This document shows, in pieces, positions 6,780 to 9,786 of a stretch of DNA of 9,786 nt (positions are counted from its first letter, which is position 1; each line of letters starts with the position of its first letter). The stretch is from an uncultured Eubacteriales bacterium (lineage in GTDB: Bacteria > Bacillota > Clostridia > Oscillospirales > Ruminococcaceae). The stretch covers positions 1 to 9,786 of the forward strand of contig ONLC01000061.1 in NCBI GenBank assembly GCA_900318545.1, read 5' to 3'. The notes below the pieces were generated by a model. That model was not told the DNA's origin, searched no databases, and saw only the letters and a list, made by a program, of their open reading frames with translations. The position numbers were made by a program, and so were the translations under genes.

Positions 6780-6845
6780 CCCTATTCCCTATTCCCTATT
6801 ACCTATAACCTATTCCCTGTTCCCTATTACCTTTTAACTATTACC
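6762..6845 (-). repeat. Expanded heptamer array, twelve phased units
   Basis: Read on the minus strand from 6845, twelve 7-nt units follow without a single phase slip: GGTAATA, GTTAAAA, GGTAATA, GGGAACA, GGGAATA, GGTTATA, GGTAATA, four GGGAATA, and GGTAAGG. That is 84 nt, starting 3 nt after the TAA stop of subunit C (6851-6849). The four adjacent GGGAATA units (6796-6769) give four GGG runs with 4-nt AATA spacers on the mRNA strand. Confidence 0.9.
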
Positions 6846-6848
6846 TGA

Positions 6849-7883
6849 TTAAAATATCAGCAGGTCGTGTTCAAGCTGAGTGGTGTCCGCACCGTAACGG
6901 ACTGCCTCTATAATATGGACTATGTTTGAGACCTCCACCGCACTGAGCCTTACATACGCATACAGTGCCGCAGGCGCACTCGTTGTTGAGGACAGTATGT
7001 GGCTGAGCTTTCTGTACCTTATGTCAGCGATACCTGTCTCGATAATGCCGGTCTCACGCATACCCTTGCCGTACTTGGTTGTTTTCAGCCATTCGAGCAT
7101 ATCATCGGGGTCGGAGAGCTCAAAGTACTCTTTAAGCCTGCCCATAGGGTTGCCCTTTACGTTAATAAGGCTCTGCTTTATCCTCTCCGGGGAATATCCG
7201 AAGTACTTCTTCATTCGGTAGGCATTTATAATATTCATTGTATCGACCTCGTAGAGAATGATATCCTTGATCTCCTTCTCCTCTCTGCCGTGGAAGTCGT
7301 GCTCAACGTCCTGAATAAGGCGTTCAAAGTAGTCCTTTCTGAGGGCAAGCTCGCACTCGGTATAGTCAGCCCTGCCCGAGGGGTCGATCTTTACCTTCAG
7401 AAGCGATTTTCTGTAGGGCGTACCCCTGAGAACCTCTAAAAGCTCCTCAAAGCTCCCCGCCTGACTCAGCTCCAGAAGGTTAACCCTTGAATGCTTTATC
7501 GCATACCCGGGCAGCTGTGTAAGCACAGGCTTGTCAAGGTCAGAATTTATGCTGTTTATCATCAGCAGAATGTTTTCTATCTCCATTCTTGCGAGCAAAA
7601 ACCCGTAGTACGGGATAGAATCAAGCTGCTGGAAACCGCAGAGGCGGTTATAGGTCTCGAGGTTTGCCTTTTGCAGCAGCTCTTCGAGGTAGCCTCTGTG
7701 GATAGTGTTCGGGTCAGCATCACGGAACACATCTTTATATCTGGGCGACTGAGCAAGGTACTCTGCACATTCGGGAACAGTCTGCTTGAGCATTAGCTCT
7801 CTGTACTGCTGCTGGGTAAACATTTTTCCCCGAACTGCCCTTATCTTGGCTACAGTCGCATTCATGGAACTGCTTGTGAGCAT
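6849..7883 (-). CDS. ntpC: V-type ATPase subunit C (d-type shaft adaptor)
   Basis: The funnel-shaped adaptor that seats the central shaft on the proteolipid ring (C in Thermus and Enterococcus nomenclature, d in eukaryotes). It has 344 residues (family about 320-350) and is almost entirely helical and soluble. The start region SSMNATVAKIRAVRGKMFTQ resembles the conserved N-terminus, in which a variable leader is followed by A-R-x-R-A-x-x-x-x-L/M. Other recognisable parts are LLLMINSINSD (about 104-114), the DYFERLIQDV helix (about 185-194), IKDIILYEVDTMNIINAYRMKKYFG (about 205-229), which corresponds to the family stretch ending in NI...R.K..G, and the C-terminal RLSAVEVSNIVHIIEAVRYG, where the family reads E..NI..I..G...G. 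The start ATG 7883 has AAGGAG overlapping the upstream stop codon region; the intergenic distance is only 6 nt. A downstream Met at residue 7 is a less likely start. Confidence 0.92.
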   Translation of the reverse strand: MLTSSSMNATVAKIRAVRGKMFTQQQYRELMLKQTVPECAEYLAQSPRYKDVFRDADPNTIHRGYLEELLQKANLETYNRLCGFQQLDSIPYYGFLLARMEIENILLMINSINSDLDKPVLTQLPGYAIKHSRVNLLELSQAGSFEELLEVLRGTPYRKSLLKVKIDPSGRADYTECELALRKDYFERLIQDVEHDFHGREEKEIKDIILYEVDTMNIINAYRMKKYFGYSPERIKQSLINVKGNPMGRLKEYFELSDPDDMLEWLKTTKYGKGMRETGIIETGIADIRYRKLSHILSSTTSAPAALYAYVRLSAVEVSNIVHIIEAVRYGADTTQLEHDLLIF

Positions 7884-7889
7884 ATCCTT

Positions 7890-8267
7890 TTACTCCTTTT
7901 TAGGATCGACTAATTCTCTGGGATCAACCACATTGTCAGGATCTACTACAGCGTTGAAGATCTCCTGCTCCCAACGCTCGTGCTCACGCTCATACACAGC
8001 ATCAAGCTCCTTTAGTTTACCCTTCTGCTGAGTTCTGATCTTCAGAGTTTCAGCCTCTATAGACTTATCTGTCGAGGCTCTGAGCTGCTCTGAGTAAACA
8101 CTTACCTTCTCTGCAACGCTCTGTTCGATCTCTTCCTGTCTGCGGGCACATTCAGCCTTTTTCTCCTCGCTCTGAGCGATAGCATCTTTTATGCGCTGCT
8201 CGGCTCTGCGGTCAAGGTCAAGTATCTGACTTATGAGGTCTGTACCGACCATTTCTTTGTTCTCCAT
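7890..8267 (-). CDS. Small coiled-coil protein, likely V-type ATPase G/H-type peripheral stalk subunit
   Basis: The first gene of the operon encodes 125 residues. Residues 10-104 are a continuous highly charged helix (ILDLDRRAEQRIKDAIAQ, then repeated E/K/R/Q with spaced Val/Leu/Ile) expected to form a coiled coil. The opening pattern of a short hydrophobic helix, then D-x-x-A-E-x-x-I-x-x-A, is that of bacterial G/H-type stalk subunits that pair with E. Size and first position before C and I agree. The assignment is by architecture and context, not a unique motif. The tail is odd: three hexapeptide steps VVDPDN, VVDPRE, LVDPKK (about 107-124), where family members usually end shortly after the helix. 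The start is ATG 8267, preceded by GGGAGGT 7 nt away; a longer frame to 8312 would put this ribosome site inside the coding sequence. Confidence 0.75.
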   Translation of the reverse strand: MENKEMVGTDLISQILDLDRRAEQRIKDAIAQSEEKKAECARRQEEIEQSVAEKVSVYSEQLRASTDKSIEAETLKIRTQQKGKLKELDAVYEREHERWEQEIFNAVVDPDNVVDPRELVDPKKE

Positions 8268-8282
8268 AACGGGACCTCCCTT
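8268..8282 (-). promoter_or_regulatory. Ribosome site deciding the first operon start
   Basis: On the minus strand GGGAGGTCCCGTT leads into ATG at 8267. This is a strong Shine-Dalgarno sequence at normal spacing and argues against starts further upstream in the same frame. Confidence 0.8.
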
Positions 8283-8359
8283 CACAGGCGAGCAAGTATC
8301 CGTGGCGGTCACAAAAGCCCTTGTTACCCCCCCGAAAAACTACTCTATACATAGGAATT

Positions 8360-8388
8360 ATTATATAACTTTCGATCTCAAAAAACAA
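8360..8388 (-). promoter_or_regulatory. Sigma-A-type promoter of the V-type ATPase operon
   Basis: On the minus strand TTGTTT (8388-8383), 17 nt, then a consensus TATAAT (8365-8360). Transcription should start near 8353, leaving an untranslated leader of about 86 nt before ATG 8267. The leader contains a run of seven G (8333-8327) and a weak ACAAG/TTTGT dyad (about 8325-8312). No other promoter of this quality was found upstream of any gene in the operon. Confidence 0.75.
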
Positions 8389-8505
8389 GTAATCATTTTA
8401 TCATTTAATATTTTCTATACACTTTTTGGTTATTATGCACAAAAAATCAGGCTATCCGAACAGCTTTTGCACCGCCGACGCTCATACTTTTGCAGCACTC
8501 TTACG

Positions 8506-8534
8506 AAAAGCCCCTCGGGGCTTTTGATTTTTCT
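8506..8534 (+). terminator. Rho-independent terminator between the divergent promoters
   Basis: AAAAGCCCC (8506-8514) and GGGGCTTTT (8517-8525) form a perfect nine-base inverted repeat with a TC centre, so the real loop is about CTCG. It is followed on the plus strand by GATTTTTCT, a T-rich tail. It would stop rightward transcription just before the rightward promoter. The minus-strand side has only the CTTTT of the stem, so it is weaker in that direction. Confidence 0.7.
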
Positions 8535-8537
8535 CTA

Positions 8538-8566
8538 TTGACGTACTCGGATATTTGTGCTAAAAT
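8538..8566 (+). promoter_or_regulatory. Sigma-A-type promoter of the GGDEF gene
   Basis: TTGACG (8538-8543), 17-nt spacer, then TAAAAT (8561-8566) with a TGC extension of the -10 box (8558-8560). Transcription should start near 8573. This excludes the in-frame starts at 8490 (TTG) and 8565 (ATG overlapping the -10) and leaves ATG 8625 as the first usable start. Confidence 0.8.
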
Positions 8567-8624
8567 GTATAAGTATAATAAGCTCAGAGAAGCTTATCAG
8601 AATACAGGAAGGGCAGGTCTCAGT

Positions 8625-9722
8625 ATGAAATGCAAAACATTCAGGAACACCGCTGCAGCGGCAGTAAGTGCAGCAGCAGCGCTTATCACAGTTAAAGTAT
8701 TAAAAAAAGCTCTTAAAAGAAAGGCTAAGAAGAAGCTCAGAAATGAAGCCGGGGAAGTGCTCAGAGAGACAGGAAGGCTCGCAGCCGAGGGTATAGCCGA
8801 GGCCGGAAGGAGCATAGCCGAAAAAACCGGCAATTACACCGAGTTTCAGCGTGATGTTTCAGCTATCGGAAGCTGCAGCGATATGATCTATATAGTAAAC
8901 ATCATTGATGATACCTATGTTGAGTATTCAAACCCTTATGACAATCCTGAGGGTGAAATAAAAACGGACTTCTTCAACAAGGTGCAGGAGCACATAATGA
9001 AAACGGTCTTCCCGGAGGACAGACCCAAAATGTGCAGGGAGCTTGAAAAAGAGAGATTCCTGTCGGAGGTTCAGGAGGGTGAGGTTTACAGCATAACCTA
9101 CAGACTGCTTATTGAGAATAAGCCTGTGTATTTCGGAATAAGGGCAATACGGTCTATCAGCAGACCCGAGCTTATAGTTCTGGGTGTAACTAATATAGAT
9201 GCCTCAAAACGCCGTGAGGCTTTGTATGAAAAGACACCTGCCGAGAATATAGCACCTGTTACAAGAGATGCTCTGACCGAGGTAAAGAACAAGCTTGCGT
9301 ACTCGAATTACGAGAAGGACATCAATGAGAAGATCGAAAAGGGCGAGGCTGAAAAGTTCGCAGTGGTTTTCTGTGATGTGAACGGTCTTAATGCGGTCAA
9401 CGAGGAGATGGGAATGAACGTAGGTGATGCGTTCCTTAAAAATGCGTGCTCGGATATATGCCTTAAATTCAAGCACAGTCCTGTATTCAGGATAGGCGGA
9501 GATGAGTTCGCAGTTATCCTCAGAGGCGAGGACTACAACAACAGAAAGAACCTTATCCGTTCGCTGAGAGGGCAGATGACACATCGTATGGCAGAGGGCA
9601 AGGCCTCCTCAGCCTGCGGAACGGCAGACTTCGACCCTGCGGCAGACAAGACACTGGCAGATATCCTTTCCCGTGCAGATGAGGATATGAAGCACAATAA
9701 GGAAAAAATGGTGAAGAAATAA
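8625..9722 (+). CDS. PAS-like/GGDEF protein, probable diguanylate cyclase
   Basis: A predicted signalling enzyme that would join two GTP into cyclic di-GMP. From ATG 8625 it has 365 residues. Residues 8-27 are Ala/Val-rich and hydrophobic, followed by a strongly basic stretch (KKALKRKAKKK), consistent with one membrane anchor with the rest in the cytoplasm, or an amphipathic membrane-binding helix. An Ala/Glu helix (about 40-67) leads to a PAS-like domain (about 78-198: SDMIYIVNIIDDTYVEYSNP, then YFGIRAIRSI and LIVLGVTNID). The GGDEF domain (about 212-362) has DALTEVKNK, VVFCDVNGLNAVNEEMG with metal-binding Asp251, and an intact GGDEF signature RIGGDEFAVIL (GGDEF at 291-295). The usual inhibitory RxxD site, five residues before the signature, is absent (that position reads FKHS). 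There is no EAL domain. The ribosome site (GGAAGGG and AGGT, 7-12 nt upstream) is moderate. Confidence 0.9.
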   Translation: MKCKTFRNTAAAAVSAAAALITVKVLKKALKRKAKKKLRNEAGEVLRETGRLAAEGIAEAGRSIAEKTGNYTEFQRDVSAIGSCSDMIYIVNIIDDTYVEYSNPYDNPEGEIKTDFFNKVQEHIMKTVFPEDRPKMCRELEKERFLSEVQEGEVYSITYRLLIENKPVYFGIRAIRSISRPELIVLGVTNIDASKRREALYEKTPAENIAPVTRDALTEVKNKLAYSNYEKDINEKIEKGEAEKFAVVFCDVNGLNAVNEEMGMNVGDAFLKNACSDICLKFKHSPVFRIGGDEFAVILRGEDYNNRKNLIRSLRGQMTHRMAEGKASSACGTADFDPAADKTLADILSRADEDMKHNKEKMVKK

Positions 9723-9725
9723 ACA

Positions 9726-9757
9726 AAGGACTCCCCGAGAAAACTCAGGGAGTCCTT
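9726..9757. terminator. Hairpin terminator after the GGDEF gene, probably bidirectional
   Basis: AAGGACTCCC (9726-9735) pairs perfectly with GGGAGTCCTT (9748-9757). Inside, GAG (9737-9739) pairs with CTC (9744-9746) around an AAAA loop, leaving one C/A mismatch. It begins 4 nt after the stop. The plus-strand tail is only TTGCTGT, while the minus-strand side continues TTTGTTTATTTCTT, so it may serve a convergent gene beyond the window at least as well. Confidence 0.75.
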
Positions 9758-9786
9758 GCTGTAAAACCCAAATTCGGTTGTGTCTT

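Larger units (their letters stand above)
6650..6848. other. C|I intergenic gap filled by repeat DNA
   Basis: This 199-nt gap holds the partial element copy and the twelve-unit heptamer array (6717-6845). The remaining 67 nt next to I (6650-6716) are AT-rich and contain only a weak ribosome site (AAAGGA at about 6664-6669). I see no coding frame and no clear promoter for I. Confidence 0.8.
8268..8624. other. Divergent intergenic region
   Basis: This 357-nt spacer lies between two divergent coding starts. It contains the leftward operon promoter (8360-8388), an AT-rich stretch (8341-8460), a direct repeat CTTTTGCA at 8464-8471 and 8487-8494, the terminator hairpin (8506-8525) and the rightward promoter (8538-8566). 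I see no tRNA, recognised riboswitch or convincing coding frame here. Confidence 0.75.

Noticed and set aside
6195..6848. Open 217-codon frame on the plus strand opposite the start of subunit I
   Set aside because: Its C-terminal Tyr/Leu/Phe/Pro repeat is just the heptamer array read as codons, and the rest is antisense to subunit I.
2952..6848. F-type ATP synthase genes
   Set aside because: Gene content (C, I, K, F, E order, GGFGTGKT A subunit with bulge region, four-helix K) is V/A-type, not F-type.
8490..8624. N-terminal extension of the GGDEF gene from TTG 8490 or ATG 8565
   Set aside because: The extension crosses a terminator hairpin and the predicted promoter; ATG 8565 overlaps the -10 box.

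Overview
The window carries most of a bacterial V-type (A/V-type) ATPase operon, transcribed leftward on the minus strand from about 8353 to beyond position 1, and a divergent rightward gene for a PAS-like/GGDEF protein (8625-9722). The organism looks like a Clostridia-class Firmicute, plausibly a Ruminococcus-type gut or rumen anaerobe. That placement is inference: it rests on the style of the ATPase proteins, strong GGAGG-type ribosome sites, sigma-A-like promoters, and the alanine-rich GGDEF protein.

In transcription order the operon is: a small coiled-coil peripheral-stalk protein (8267-7890), subunit C (7883-6849), subunit I (6649-4682), proteolipid K (4666-4226), subunit F (4213-3905), subunit E (3881-3300), catalytic subunit A (2951-1188) and subunit B (1191 to the window edge, start and 397 residues present). 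Subunit D would be expected beyond position 1. I and K form the membrane ion-translocating part; C and F belong to the central shaft; E and the coiled-coil protein form the peripheral stalk; A and B form the nucleotide-binding head. Most junctions are tight (4-nt overlap to 23-nt gap). Two are not: C|I (199 nt) and E|A (348 nt).

Both wide gaps are filled by related repeat DNA. The E|A gap holds a MITE-like element (about 2974-3252). It has 38-nt terminal inverted repeats matching at 36 positions, a mirrored pair of hairpins inside each end, and a central array. The C|I gap holds only the right-hand portion of the same element, followed by an expanded array of twelve perfectly phased heptamers (6762-6845) that includes four GGG runs on the mRNA strand. 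All arrays share a heptamer of the general form GG-NNN-TA. This is the most unusual structure in the window.

The 357-nt divergent spacer (8268-8624) holds a good promoter for each direction and a strong hairpin terminator (8506-8525) between them. A second hairpin terminator follows the GGDEF gene (9726-9757). Two starts were chosen by ribosome site rather than longest frame (the coiled-coil protein at 8267, K at 4666), one by promoter position (the GGDEF protein at 8625), and B uses a GTG start overlapping the A stop.
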